A program made the translations under genes and the position numbers. The notes below the pieces were generated by a model, which was given only the letters and a program-made list of their open reading frames with translations, did not search any database and was not told the DNA's origin. Shown here piece by piece: positions 18,189 through 28,661 of a stretch of 64,000 nucleotides of DNA; position 1 is the stretch's first letter, and every line of letters starts with the position of its first letter. This DNA comes from Rhizobacter sp. SG703 (GTDB taxonomy: Bacteria; Pseudomonadota; Gammaproteobacteria; Burkholderiales; Burkholderiaceae_C). The DNA is taken from NCBI RefSeq assembly GCF_012275445.1, contig NZ_JAAZQK010000005.1, positions 248,001 through 312,000 on the forward strand. The letters run 5' to 3'.

Positions 18189-18764
18189 ATTCTCGATGCG
18201 CGTGCCGAGCACCGCGAGGAACTGCGACAGCCAGGCCGCGTGCGCCGGCCAGGCCGGTGCGGTGACGAGCTTGCCGTCGGTCACCGCCTGGTCGACCTCG
18301 ATGGCCGCATAGCTCGCACCCGCCAGCTCCACCTCGGCCGCGCATGCGGGGTAGGCGGACACGCGCTTGCCACGGATCACACCGGCCGCCGCGAGCAGCT
18401 GCGCGCCGTGGCACACCGCGGCAATCGGCTTGTCGGCGCGCGAGAAGTGCTGCACCAGCGCGATTACCTGCTTGTTCATGCGCAGGTACTCCGGCGCGCG
18501 GCCGCCCGGAATCAAGAGCGCGTCGTAGTCCTCGCCCTTCACCGATGCGAACGTCGCGTTCAGCGTGAAGCGGTGGCCGGGCTTCTCGGAGTAGGTCTGC
18601 TGGCCCTCGAAATCGTGCACCGCGGTCATCACGAAATCGCCGGCCTGCTTGTCCGGACAGGCCGCATGCACCGTGTGGCCGACCATCTGCAGCGCCTGGA
18701 ACGGCACCATGGTCTCGTAGTCCTCGGCGTAGTCGCCGACCAGCATCAGGATCTTCTTGCCCAT
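18186..18764 (-). CDS. DJ-1/PfpI (ThiJ) family protein
   Basis: A 192-residue cytoplasmic protein of the DJ-1/PfpI superfamily (proteases, glyoxalases/deglycases, chaperones). The nucleophile-elbow cysteine is in [17 protein letters not shown], and the acidic partner region is near the start ([12 protein letters not shown]). [19 protein letters not shown] is the conserved strand-helix preceding the elbow. ATG 18764 has a GAAGGAGA ribosome site. Length is typical of the PfpI branch. Its last codons abut repeat copy B, whose TGAGCCCCCC end provides the stop. Activity cannot be assigned from sequence alone. Confidence 0.88.
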   Translation of the reverse strand: MGKKILMLVGDYAEDYETMVPFQALQMVGHTVHAACPDKQAGDFVMTAVHDFEGQQTYSEKPGHRFTLNATFASVKGEDYDALLIPGGRAPEYLRMNKQVIALVQHFSRADKPIAAVCHGAQLLAAAGVIRGKRVSAYPACAAEVELAGASYAAIEVDQAVTDGKLVTAPAWPAHAAWLSQFLAVLGTRIEN

Positions 18765-19080
18765 CGTTCGTCTCCTTCGACAGAGAACGGCGACGCACCA
18801 TGCGAGGCCGTCGACACGCATTCTGCGAGCGTTCGATGCGCAGCGCGAATGCCCCTCGACGGCACGTGTCGAGCACCTCGGGAGCACGCAGATGAGGCTC
18901 ACAGGCGACAAAACATCGCGCGAAGGCGCATGAATGCGTGTTTCACCTATGAAAACTGCTTCTCAATGCAGCACTCTCGCAGTAGTATTCGCTCCGCACG
19001 TGGACCTGGAGAACCGAGAGCTCATGCGGCTCTCACCCAACCCGGGCACATCAACAACGTTATTGATGGAGAAATTCAAC
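18765..19080. other. 316-bp intergenic region between DJ-1 and SWIB genes
   Basis: Divergent spacer holding the promoters of both flanking genes. I see two weak inverted repeats, CTCGAC/GTCGAG (18855-18873) and GAGAGC/GCTCTC (19016-19034), and locally AT-richer DNA around 18930-18970. No convincing gene or sigma-70 promoter could be assigned. Confidence 0.5.
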
Positions 19081-19515
19081 ATGGCAACTGCGAAACCGCC
19101 CGCTCGGAAAGCGGCTCCTGCAAAGAAAGCGGCACCGGCCAAGAAGGCTGCACCCGCGAAGAAGGTAGCGGCCAAGAAGGCCGCCCCGGCCAAGAAGGCC
19201 GCTCCCGCCAAGAAGGCAGCGCCGGCCAAGAAGGCCGCCGCGAAGAAGGCCGCTCCGGCCAAGAAGCGCACCCCGAACGCTGCCTTCATGAAGGCCATGA
19301 CCCCGAGCCCGACGCTGGCTGCCGTGATCGGCGCCAACCCGCTGCCGCGCACGGAAGTGACCAAGAAGGTGTGGGAGTACATCAAGAAGAACGACCTGCA
19401 GGACAAGGCCAAGCGCACGATGATCAACGCCGACGCCAAGCTGAAGGAAATCTTCAAGAAGGCCCAGGTCTCGATGTTCGAGATGACCAAGCTGATCAAC
19501 GGCCACCTGAAGTAA
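19081..19515 (+). CDS. SWIB/MDM2-domain protein with histone H1-like Lys/Ala tail
   Basis: A 144-residue basic protein. Residues 8-62 are repeats of AAPAKK/AAAKK, like the tail of histone H1 and of bacterial H1-like proteins, and should bind DNA without sequence preference. Residues 66-144 form a SWIB domain (TPSPTLAAVIG, TEVTKKVWEYIKKNDLQD, MTKLINGHLK). This fusion is known in chlamydiae and several Burkholderiales and is thought to act in nucleoid organisation. ATG 19081 follows a GGAGAA site; an ATG 15 bases upstream is an alternative. A strong terminator follows, so the gene is monocistronic. Confidence 0.9.
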   Translation: MATAKPPARKAAPAKKAAPAKKAAPAKKVAAKKAAPAKKAAPAKKAAPAKKAAAKKAAPAKKRTPNAAFMKAMTPSPTLAAVIGANPLPRTEVTKKVWEYIKKNDLQDKAKRTMINADAKLKEIFKKAQVSMFEMTKLINGHLK

Positions 19516-19532
19516 TCAGGTTCCGTTCACCT

Positions 19533-19562
19533 CAAAAAACCGGCGCATGCGCCGGTTTTTTT
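19533..19562 (+). terminator. Strong rho-independent terminator after the SWIB gene
   Basis: AAAAAACCGGCGC / GCGCCGGTTTTTTT palindrome with an 8-bp GC core and flanking A and T runs. The symmetry lets it work for both the SWIB gene and the convergent histidine kinase gene. Confidence 0.92.
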
Positions 19563-19600
19563 CATGGTGAATGACGACCCCTCGGCCCGGGGCTTCGATC

Positions 19601-21934
19601 TCATCCAGACGCCATTGCCTTGGCCACGGCATCCAGCACGCGCGCCACGTTGATCGGCTTGGTCCAGTAGTCGTCGAAACCGGCCGCGAGCGCAGCGTCG
19701 ATCTGCGGCTGCATCGCGTCGGCCGACAGCGCGATGCAGCGCAGGCCGGCGGTGCGCGCATCGGTGCGCAGCTGGCGGATCAGCGCGATGCCGCCGGTGT
19801 CCGGCAGGTTCATGTCGATCAGCAGCAGGTCCGGAGCCTGCTCGCGCGCTGCCTTGAAGCCGGCGGCGCCGTCGTTGGCGACGCTCAGCCGCCACTGCGG
19901 GCGGCCCTTGAAGACCTCCTGCATCAGCATCACGTTCAGCGGCTCGTCCTCGATGTACAGCACGTGCTTCTGCGCCGCGGCGGGTGCCGCCGCGGGCGTG
20001 GCCGGCGGCGCGGCGGCACCGGGCCCCGGCATGGCACGGCCGGCCGGCAGCAGCAGCGTGAAGGTCGAGCCCTCGCCCGGCGTGCTGCGCAACAGCAGCT
20101 CGCCCTGCATCGCGGCCGCCAGCGTGCGTGCGATCACGAGGCCCAGGCCGCTGCCTTCGATGCGGCGCTGATCGGCGCCGAGCCGGTTGAACGGCTGGAA
20201 CAGCTGCAGCTGCTGCGCGGTCGACAGCCCCTCGCCCTCGTCGCGCACCGCCACCGCGACGCGTTCGCCGTCGTGCTGCAGCGCGAGCTCCACGGTGCCG
20301 CCGGGGCGGTTGTACTTGATCGCGTTCGACAGCAGGTTCAACAGCACCTGCTCGACCGCGCGCGCATCGGCGGTCGCCCAGCAGCCGCCCGGACACTGCG
20401 GTGCGAGCAGCCGGATGCCGGCGTTGTCGGCCAGCGGCTGGATCATCGCGAGGCAGCTGCCGGCCGCGGCGACGAGGTCGACCGGCGCCGGCTTCAGCGA
20501 GAAATCCTCCTGCTCGATGCGCGCCAGGTTCAGCACGTCGTTGATCAGTTCCAGCAGGTGGCGGCCGGCGTGCATCACGCTGTCGATGCGGCGCCGCTGG
20601 TCGGGCGCGAGCGGGTGCAGCCGGTCCAGCGACATCAGCTGCGCGAAGCCGAGGATGCCGTTCAGCGGCGTGCGCAGCTCATGGCTCACGCGCGACAGGA
20701 ACTCGCTCTTCGCGCGGTTCGCCTGCTCGGCGGCCTGCTTGTCGCGGCGCAGTTGTTCCAGCGCGGCCTGCTGCGTGATGTCGCGGCAGGTGCCGACCAG
20801 CCCGTCGACGCGGCCGGCGGCATCGTGCGTGCAGCGCGCGAAGAGCTCGAGCGTGGCCGGCAACTCGTCGGGCCGCAGCAGCCGGTAGCGGGTCTCCAGC
20901 CGGCCGTCGGTGGCCAGCGCGCGCTGCACTGCGGCCTCGGTCGCCGCCCGGTCGTCGGGGTGCACCGCGGCCATGAAATCGCGCAGCGTGTAGTGCGCCA
21001 GCGGCCACGGCTGGCCGTGGTTCGCGCAGGCGCGCCGGTCGAAGCTGACTTCGCCGCTCGCCAGCGCGTACTGCGCCACGCCGATGCCCGCTGCCTCGGC
21101 GGCCATGCTCCAGCGCTCCTCGCTGCCGCGCAGCGCGATCTCGGCCTGCTTCTGCGCGGTGGTGTCGGCGGTGAAGCCGTGCCACAGCGTCGAGCCGTCG
21201 GCCAGCCGCTCGGGCGTCGCGCGCGTCTCCATCCAGCGCACGCTGCCGTCGTCGCGCACGATGCGGTAGCTGCGCTGCCAGGGCGACAACGTGCGTGCCG
21301 AGGCCTCGATGCTGTCGAGATAGCCGCGCTGGTCGTCCGGGTGCAGCAGCCGGAACGGCACGGTCGGGTCGCCGCCATTGCCGTCGTGCGGCGGCTCCAC
21401 GCCGAACAGCTCGCGCGAGGCATCGCTCGCGTAGGGGTAGCTGACCGTGCCGTCGGGGTGCAGCTGGAACTGGAAGATCACGCCCGGCACCTGCGACGAC
21501 AGCTTGCGCAGCAGCTCGGCCTGCGCATGCGCCTGGCGCTCGGCGGCGATGTGCATCGACACGTCGCGTGCGGTGCCGCGGTAGCCGGAGAACTGCCCCT
21601 GCGCATCGAACACCGGCACTGCGCTGCGCGAGATCTGCAGCACGCCGCGGCCGGTGTGCTTGTCGGTCAGCACGCGGGTGATCGGCCGGTGCTCCTGCAG
21701 CAGCTGGTGAAAGCTGCGACCGCCGGGCAGCGGGTGGGCGAGCTCGTCGAGCAGCGGCGAATCGGCGATCTGCTGGCCGATGATCGACTGCGGCGGCAGC
21801 CCGGTGATGGCCTCGAACGCACCCGAGACCCAGGTGTAGCGCAACTGCGCATCGGTCTCCCACATCCAATCGCCCGAGGCGCGCGCGAAATCCAGCAGGC
21901 GCGCGCGCTCCAGGTCGGGCGAAGGAGGGTGCAT
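19601..21934 (-). CDS. PAS-rich hybrid sensor histidine kinase
   Basis: A 777-residue soluble signalling kinase with no membrane segment. Three PAS domains fill residues ~18-390, each followed by the PAC pattern (YRGTARDVS, LWHGFTADTT, GLVGTCRDITQ). The phosphoacceptor His418 lies in SHELRTPLNG. The ATPase domain has LNLLSNAIKYNRPGG and GSGLGLVIART. A Pro/Ala linker leads to a C-terminal receiver domain with phosphorylatable Asp707 (LLLIDMNLPDTGG) and the KP motif in DYWTKPIN. The start could be ATG 21934 or an in-frame codon 36 bases upstream. It probably senses a cytoplasmic signal (redox or light) and passes phosphate to an unlinked partner, since no regulator gene is adjacent. Confidence 0.92.
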   Translation of the reverse strand: MHPPSPDLERARLLDFARASGDWMWETDAQLRYTWVSGAFEAITGLPPQSIIGQQIADSPLLDELAHPLPGGRSFHQLLQEHRPITRVLTDKHTGRGVLQISRSAVPVFDAQGQFSGYRGTARDVSMHIAAERQAHAQAELLRKLSSQVPGVIFQFQLHPDGTVSYPYASDASRELFGVEPPHDGNGGDPTVPFRLLHPDDQRGYLDSIEASARTLSPWQRSYRIVRDDGSVRWMETRATPERLADGSTLWHGFTADTTAQKQAEIALRGSEERWSMAAEAAGIGVAQYALASGEVSFDRRACANHGQPWPLAHYTLRDFMAAVHPDDRAATEAAVQRALATDGRLETRYRLLRPDELPATLELFARCTHDAAGRVDGLVGTCRDITQQAALEQLRRDKQAAEQANRAKSEFLSRVSHELRTPLNGILGFAQLMSLDRLHPLAPDQRRRIDSVMHAGRHLLELINDVLNLARIEQEDFSLKPAPVDLVAAAGSCLAMIQPLADNAGIRLLAPQCPGGCWATADARAVEQVLLNLLSNAIKYNRPGGTVELALQHDGERVAVAVRDEGEGLSTAQQLQLFQPFNRLGADQRRIEGSGLGLVIARTLAAAMQGELLLRSTPGEGSTFTLLLPAGRAMPGPGAAAPPATPAAAPAAAQKHVLYIEDEPLNVMLMQEVFKGRPQWRLSVANDGAAGFKAAREQAPDLLLIDMNLPDTGGIALIRQLRTDARTAGLRCIALSADAMQPQIDAALAAGFDDYWTKPINVARVLDAVAKAMASG

Positions 21935-22142
21935 GGCCGGGATTGTCGGGCAGCGCCGTGCGGCACTCAAGGCGCGTCAACCCGCGCGGCGCCATCGTCG
22001 GCAGCTTGTCACGCCACCCTCGTGCACGGCTGTAGGGCATCTCCCACACCCGCATCTTGGTTTGTCCGGCAGACCGCGGAGGGCGCCCTGCCTAAGCTTG
22101 CGGCACCGGCTTCAGGCCATTCCCTGTCGAGGAGATATCAAG

Positions 22143-22688
22143 ATGACCAAGCAACAATCGCTGTCGTGCATCACCGCCGCCGTCGCCGCCCTGGTGTTCG
22201 GCACCGGCGCCTTCGCCGCCGACAAGACCGCCTACGACCAGGCCAAGGCCTCGGCGAAATCGACTTATGAAGCGGCGCACAAGCAGTGCGAATCGATGTC
22301 GGGCAACGCCAAGGACATCTGCGTGGCCGAAGCGAAGGCGGCCCGCGTGAAGACCGAGGCGATGGCCGAGGCCGACTACAAGGGCACCGCGAAGGCGACC
22401 TACAAGGCGAAGGAAGACATCGCCGAGGCCGAGTACAAGCTCGCGAAGGAACGCTGCGACGACAAGGCCGGCAACGAGAAGGACGTCTGCGTGAAGGAAG
22501 CCAAGGCCGCCGAGACCAAGGCCAAGGCCGATGCGAAGGCCGAGCGCGACACCAAGAAGGCCAACGCCGAAGCCACCGACGACAAGAAGACGGCGGCCTA
22601 CAAGGCTGAAGCCGAGAAGTGCGACTCGCTGGCCGGCGACGCGAAGACAGCTTGCGTGAACAGCGCGAAGGCCAAGTACAACATGTGA
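22143..22688 (+). CDS. Periplasmic helical protein with three CX10C pairs
   Basis: A 181-residue exported protein with a signal peptide cut after AFAA (about residue 26). The mature protein is rich in Ala, Lys, Glu and Asp and should be almost all helix. It has three evenly built cysteine pairs, C49/C60, C105/C116 and C160/C171, each within the pattern C-(E/D)-x3-G-(N/D)-x-K-x2-C followed by V. Each pair could form a disulfide that closes a short helical hairpin, giving a rod of three linked hairpins. GAGGAGA eight bases upstream supports ATG 22143. A 52-residue membrane ORF follows 24 bases downstream. I do not recognise a named family. Confidence 0.8.
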   Translation: MTKQQSLSCITAAVAALVFGTGAFAADKTAYDQAKASAKSTYEAAHKQCESMSGNAKDICVAEAKAARVKTEAMAEADYKGTAKATYKAKEDIAEAEYKLAKERCDDKAGNEKDVCVKEAKAAETKAKADAKAERDTKKANAEATDDKKTAAYKAEAEKCDSLAGDAKTACVNSAKAKYNM

Positions 22689-22712
22689 TCCCGTGGACCG
22701 GAGACCCCCGCC

Positions 22713-22871
22713 ATGAGCTTCTTCATCGCTGCAACCATCACCGTCGTCACGGCGGTCGGTCTCCTGGTCGCGTTGATCGCGCTGCTGCTGCAGCCGAACG
22801 TCGAGGAGTTGATCCAGGGCAACTGGGTCACCGATGCGTCGGACGCCGAAGGCAGCGCGGTCCGTCAATGA
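22713..22871 (+). CDS. Short single-helix membrane peptide
   Basis: A 52-residue ORF: MSFFIAATITVVTAVGLLVALIALLL forms one membrane helix, followed by an acidic tail (QPNVEELIQGNWVTDASDAEGS). GGAG lies ten bases upstream of ATG 22713. The position just behind the CX10C protein suggests one transcript. The tail has no lysine or arginine except near the end, so the acidic side probably faces the periplasm or cytoplasm as a contact surface. Function unknown. Confidence 0.6.
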   Translation: MSFFIAATITVVTAVGLLVALIALLLQPNVEELIQGNWVTDASDAEGSAVRQ

Positions 22872-22879
22872 CGACCCCT

Positions 22880-22901
22880 CGCCCGGCGGGTACGCCGGGC
22901 G
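22880..22901 (+). terminator. GC hairpin after the membrane peptide gene
   Basis: Perfect 9-bp stem CGCCCGGCG / CGCCGGGCG with loop GGTA, nine bases after the stop codon. There is no T-run, so it may stabilise the mRNA end or act as a weak terminator between convergent genes. Confidence 0.4.
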
Positions 22902-22970
22902 GTCCCCGAGGGAACGGCGGGCCTGCTCGGGAGCGGTCCGGCGCTCGGCCCGCGCACGCCTGACGGACGC

Positions 22971-23576
22971 TCAGCCCTGCTGGAGCCGCCGCTGCACGAA
23001 ATCGAGCCGGTCCTGTCCCCAGAAGATCTCGCCGTCGATCACGTAGCTCGGCGCACCGAACACGCCGGCATTGATCGCCGCTTCCGAATCCTGTTCGTAG
23101 CGTTCGTGCACCGCCTGCGAGTGCGCATCGTCCATGCGCTGCGCCGGCAGGCCCTGCTCGTTCACGATCGCCTGCAGCACTGCCAGGTCGGCGATGTTGC
23201 GCTCCTCGACCCACACCGCCCGCAGCACCGCCGTCGTGATGCGCAACGCCGCCTCCGTGCCGTCCTTCATGTCGACCGCGATGATCAACTGCGAGGCATC
23301 GTCGCTGTTGACCGGGAAGTACTTCGGCTGCAGGTTGATCGGCTGGTTCAGCCAGGCGCTGAAGCGCTTCAGCTCGACCAGGCGGTACGCCTGGCGCTGC
23401 GGTGCCCGCTTGGCGAGCGGCAGGCCGCCCGACACCGGGAACACCTTGCCGCCCAGGTCGACCGGCAGCACGTTGACCTTGGCACCCGCGGCCGCCGCGA
23501 TCTCGCAGAAGCGCTGGTGGCCCAGGTAGGTATAGGGCGAGTGCGGGGACAGGTAGTAGTCGACAGTCAGGCTCAC
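22971..23576 (-). CDS. 2-hydroxychromene-2-carboxylate isomerase family protein (DsbA/GST-kappa fold)
   Basis: A 201-residue thioredoxin-fold enzyme. The start region VDYYLSPHSPYTYLG has the Ser-Pro-Tyr motif used for glutathione binding in 2-hydroxychromene-2-carboxylate isomerases, and GVFGAPSYVIDGEIFWGQDRLDFV is the conserved C-terminal cis-Pro region. The GTG start at 23576 is preceded by GAGGAG. Family members isomerise hydroxychromene carboxylate in naphthalene breakdown, but homologues occur widely in Burkholderiales without that pathway, and no aromatic-degradation genes lie nearby. General isomerase/oxidoreductase role is all that can be said. Confidence 0.88.
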   Translation of the reverse strand: MSLTVDYYLSPHSPYTYLGHQRFCEIAAAAGAKVNVLPVDLGGKVFPVSGGLPLAKRAPQRQAYRLVELKRFSAWLNQPINLQPKYFPVNSDDASQLIIAVDMKDGTEAALRITTAVLRAVWVEERNIADLAVLQAIVNEQGLPAQRMDDAHSQAVHERYEQDSEAAINAGVFGAPSYVIDGEIFWGQDRLDFVQRRLQQG

Positions 23577-23643
23577 GGCAGGCTCCTCGGGAAGGGCTGC
23601 AGTCTAGCCACGTCCGGTGACGCCGTTGCTGCGGGTGTTCCCG

Positions 23644-26643
<3,000 letters not shown>

Positions 26644-26726
26644 CGGGTCGCAGGCACGAAACCGGACATCATAAAGGCCCAAGGTTTCATGCGGTGGTCC
26701 AGGTTCACCGCCGATCCGGGGATGCG

Positions 26727-26738
26727 GGCAGATCTGCC
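26727..26738. repeat. Short perfect palindrome
   Basis: GGCAGATCTGCC lies within the 100-bp gap between the uvrA start and the anti-sigma stop (minus-strand genes). Flanking bases can extend it into a bulged hairpin. It might be a weak 3'-end hairpin for the sigma operon or an operator near uvrA. Confidence 0.3.
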
Positions 26739-26743
26739 GCCCG

Positions 26744-27865
26744 TCAGGGCGTCGCCGCTTCCAGCGCCTGCCGCAGCGCTGCGAGCGTCGCCGCATCCAG
26801 CGGCGCGTGCCATGTCTCGCCGACATCGCGCCGCTCCCACACCAACGCATCGTCGGCGATCTGCAGGCGTTGCGTGACCTCGCCGTCGCGCAGCAGCTGC
26901 AGCTCGGTGCCCGGCGCCGGGCGGACGTTGCCGAGGCTCTGCCAGCGTCCTCGCGATGCGGCGTCCAGGCGGCCGAGCCACTGGCTCACGGCGTTGTCGA
27001 ACGGGTGCTGCGGGCCGCCGGGGCGCTGCCAGTACCAGTGCGTCGCGTCGCCGGCGATCTGCTGGCGCAACTGCGCGATGGCCGGACCGCCGGCCGCGCC
27101 GGCCTTCAAGCCGGCCGGCGCGGCCGCGTCGGGGACCACGGACAGCGAGGCCGGTGCGGCCGCCTTGGCCGGGGCGACGCGCACCCGGCGATCGGCGGTG
27201 TCGTCGCTGCGCTCGCGGCTCTCGTCGCGGCTGCGTTCGCTCAGGGCGCCGGCCGCGGCGGCAGGCGGCGGCGCAGGCGGGGCTGCGGCCGGCGCGGGTG
27301 CCGGTGCTGGCGCCGTCGGTCGCGGCATCTGCAGCGTCGATTCCTCGGCCACGATGCGCGGGTCGGTGGCCGTGTCGCGACGCGGGGCGTCTTGCGCCTG
27401 CCGTGGCGCTGCGGGCGGCTGCTTCGGCTTTTCGGTGCGCACCGATGGCGCGGGTGCCGGCGCGGCCGCCCCCGCGATCGATGCGTCGGCGTCCTTCTTC
27501 TTCTCCAGCGCCGGGGATGCCGGCTCAGCGGCCGGTGCGGCCGGCGCCTGCACCGCGGCGCGCGGCGGCAGGGCCTCTTCCGGCGGGCGCTCGCGCCACA
27601 GCAGGCCGGCGAAACCGATCACCACGACACCGGCCAGCGCACCGGCAAAGCGCGGGCTGCCGATCCACTGCCACAGCCGCCGTGGCCACGACGGTGCCGC
27701 TGCCGCCGCCTGGCGGCCCTCGCGCGCCTTCGCCTGCGCCTCTCGCAGGATCAGGTCGCGCAGCGCCGCCGGCGCCGCGGCGTCGGCATCCGGCGCATGG
27801 CGCAGCGCCTGCCGCAGGTGGCGGTCGCGTTCGACGTCGTGCTCGGTGCCTGCCGGGTCGCTCAT
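26744..27865 (-). CDS. Putative membrane anti-sigma factor
   Basis: A 373-residue single-pass membrane protein. Residues 1-72 are cytoplasmic and charged ([16 protein letters not shown]..., [16 protein letters not shown]), one helix lies at about 73-90, then a long Pro/Ala-rich periplasmic linker, and a C-terminal domain of ~110 residues (from [22 protein letters not shown] to the end) with conserved-looking aromatic residues. Its start overlaps the stop of the ECF sigma gene (ATGA), the usual arrangement of a sigma factor and its inhibitor. No zinc-binding H-x3-C-x2-C motif is present, so it is not a ZAS-type anti-sigma. The call rests on gene order and topology more than on sequence. Confidence 0.72.
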   Translation of the reverse strand: MSDPAGTEHDVERDRHLRQALRHAPDADAAAPAALRDLILREAQAKAREGRQAAAAAPSWPRRLWQWIGSPRFAGALAGVVVIGFAGLLWRERPPEEALPPRAAVQAPAAPAAEPASPALEKKKDADASIAGAAAPAPAPSVRTEKPKQPPAAPRQAQDAPRRDTATDPRIVAEESTLQMPRPTAPAPAPAPAAAPPAPPPAAAAGALSERSRDESRERSDDTADRRVRVAPAKAAAPASLSVVPDAAAPAGLKAGAAGGPAIAQLRQQIAGDATHWYWQRPGGPQHPFDNAVSQWLGRLDAASRGRWQSLGNVRPAPGTELQLLRDGEVTQRLQIADDALVWERRDVGETWHAPLDAATLAALRQALEAATP

Positions 27866-28494
27866 CGCGAAGCCTCCGTGCCGTTCAGCGGCGCGAGGTA
27901 CGCGCCCATGCAACTGCGCAGCTTGCTCATCGCATAGCGCAGCCGCGTCTTCGCGGTCTCGAAGCCGACCTCCAGCGTGCGTGCCACGTCGGCCAGCGGC
28001 AGCTCGTCGTCGTGGTGCAGCAGGAAGGCGCTGCGCTGCGGCAGCGGCAGCTCCTCCAGGCAGGCCAGCAGGCGCTCGCCGGCGCGGCGCCAGAACGCGA
28101 TGTCCTCACCCTGCGGCGCCGGCCACTGCTGCCACGGCACGCCGTTCGCCGCGTCGGGCTCCCAAGGCGCGTCGTCGTCATCGGTCGTGATCGACACCTC
28201 GCGGCCGCTGCGCCGCCACACGTCGATCACGCGGTGGTGCGCCAGCGTGAACAGCCAGGTGCGAAAGCTCGCGCCCTGCGGTTGCCAGCTGGCGCGGGCG
28301 TTGACGACGCGCAGCCAGGTGTCCTGGAAGACCTCGTCGGCCTGCGCTGCGAGCGCGCTGCCGAGCAGCCGGCGCACGAAGCGGTACAGCCCGGCCTGGT
28401 GGCGGCTGTACAGGGCTTCGAAGGCGGCCGCGTCGCCGCGCGCATAGGCACTCATCAGATGATCGTCGTCGATGGTGTCGGGGCCGGGTTGCAT
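27862..28494 (-). CDS. ECF-type RNA polymerase sigma factor
   Basis: A 210-residue extracytoplasmic-function sigma factor. Region 2 spans about residues 10-95 (FEALYSRHQAGLYRFVRRLLG, DEVFQDTWLRVVNARASW, FRTWLFTLAHHRVIDVWRR). An acidic linker (SITTDDDDAPWEPD) separates it from region 4 (LEELPLPQRSAFLLHHDDELPLADVARTLEVGFETAKTRLRYAMSKLR), which carries the helix-turn-helix for the -35 box. It overlaps the putative anti-sigma gene. The promoter in front of it shares a two-block motif with the promoter of the divergent VWA lipoprotein gene, so it probably controls both. Confidence 0.94.
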   Translation of the reverse strand: MQPGPDTIDDDHLMSAYARGDAAAFEALYSRHQAGLYRFVRRLLGSALAAQADEVFQDTWLRVVNARASWQPQGASFRTWLFTLAHHRVIDVWRRSGREVSITTDDDDAPWEPDAANGVPWQQWPAPQGEDIAFWRRAGERLLACLEELPLPQRSAFLLHHDDELPLADVARTLEVGFETAKTRLRYAMSKLRSCMGAYLAPLNGTEASR

Positions 28495-28521
28495 GGCATG
28501 GCAGTCTGCCTGATACCGACG

Positions 28522-28553
28522 GTGTTACGCGCGGCAGCACGCAACGGGGTGAA
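28522..28553 (-). promoter_or_regulatory. Candidate ECF promoter of the sigma/anti-sigma operon
   Basis: On the minus strand, TTCACCCC (28553-28546), 16 bases, then CGTAACAC (28529-28522), 28 bases before the sigma start codon. Both blocks recur at the same spacing in the divergent promoter at 28596-28627 while the spacer bases differ. Confidence 0.65.
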
Positions 28554-28595
28554 ACGGAGGAGAAAGGGCGGCGCCGCCAAAAGAATCGCAGGCGG

Positions 28596-28627
28596 TTCAC
28601 CCCGTCGCACCGCCTGCCGCGTGTCAG
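28596..28627 (+). promoter_or_regulatory. Candidate ECF promoter of the VWA lipoprotein gene
   Basis: TTCACCCC (28596-28603), 16 bases, CGTGTCAG (28620-28627), 34 bases before ATG 28662. It matches the promoter of the sigma operon in both blocks and spacing, so the neighbouring ECF sigma is the likely user. Confidence 0.65.
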
Positions 28628-28661
28628 TCCGGGTCACGTTCCGACAACCCTGGAGACCCGC

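Noticed and set aside
19095-19265. Short tandem DNA repeats that could suggest a CRISPR or satellite
   Set aside because: They are codon-level repeats (AAPAKK) in the SWIB gene, with no spacers between them.
26644-26743. LexA (SOS) box upstream of uvrA
   Set aside because: I looked for CTGT-N8-ACAG-like sites before uvrA, and also before ssb and recQ, and found none I would defend.
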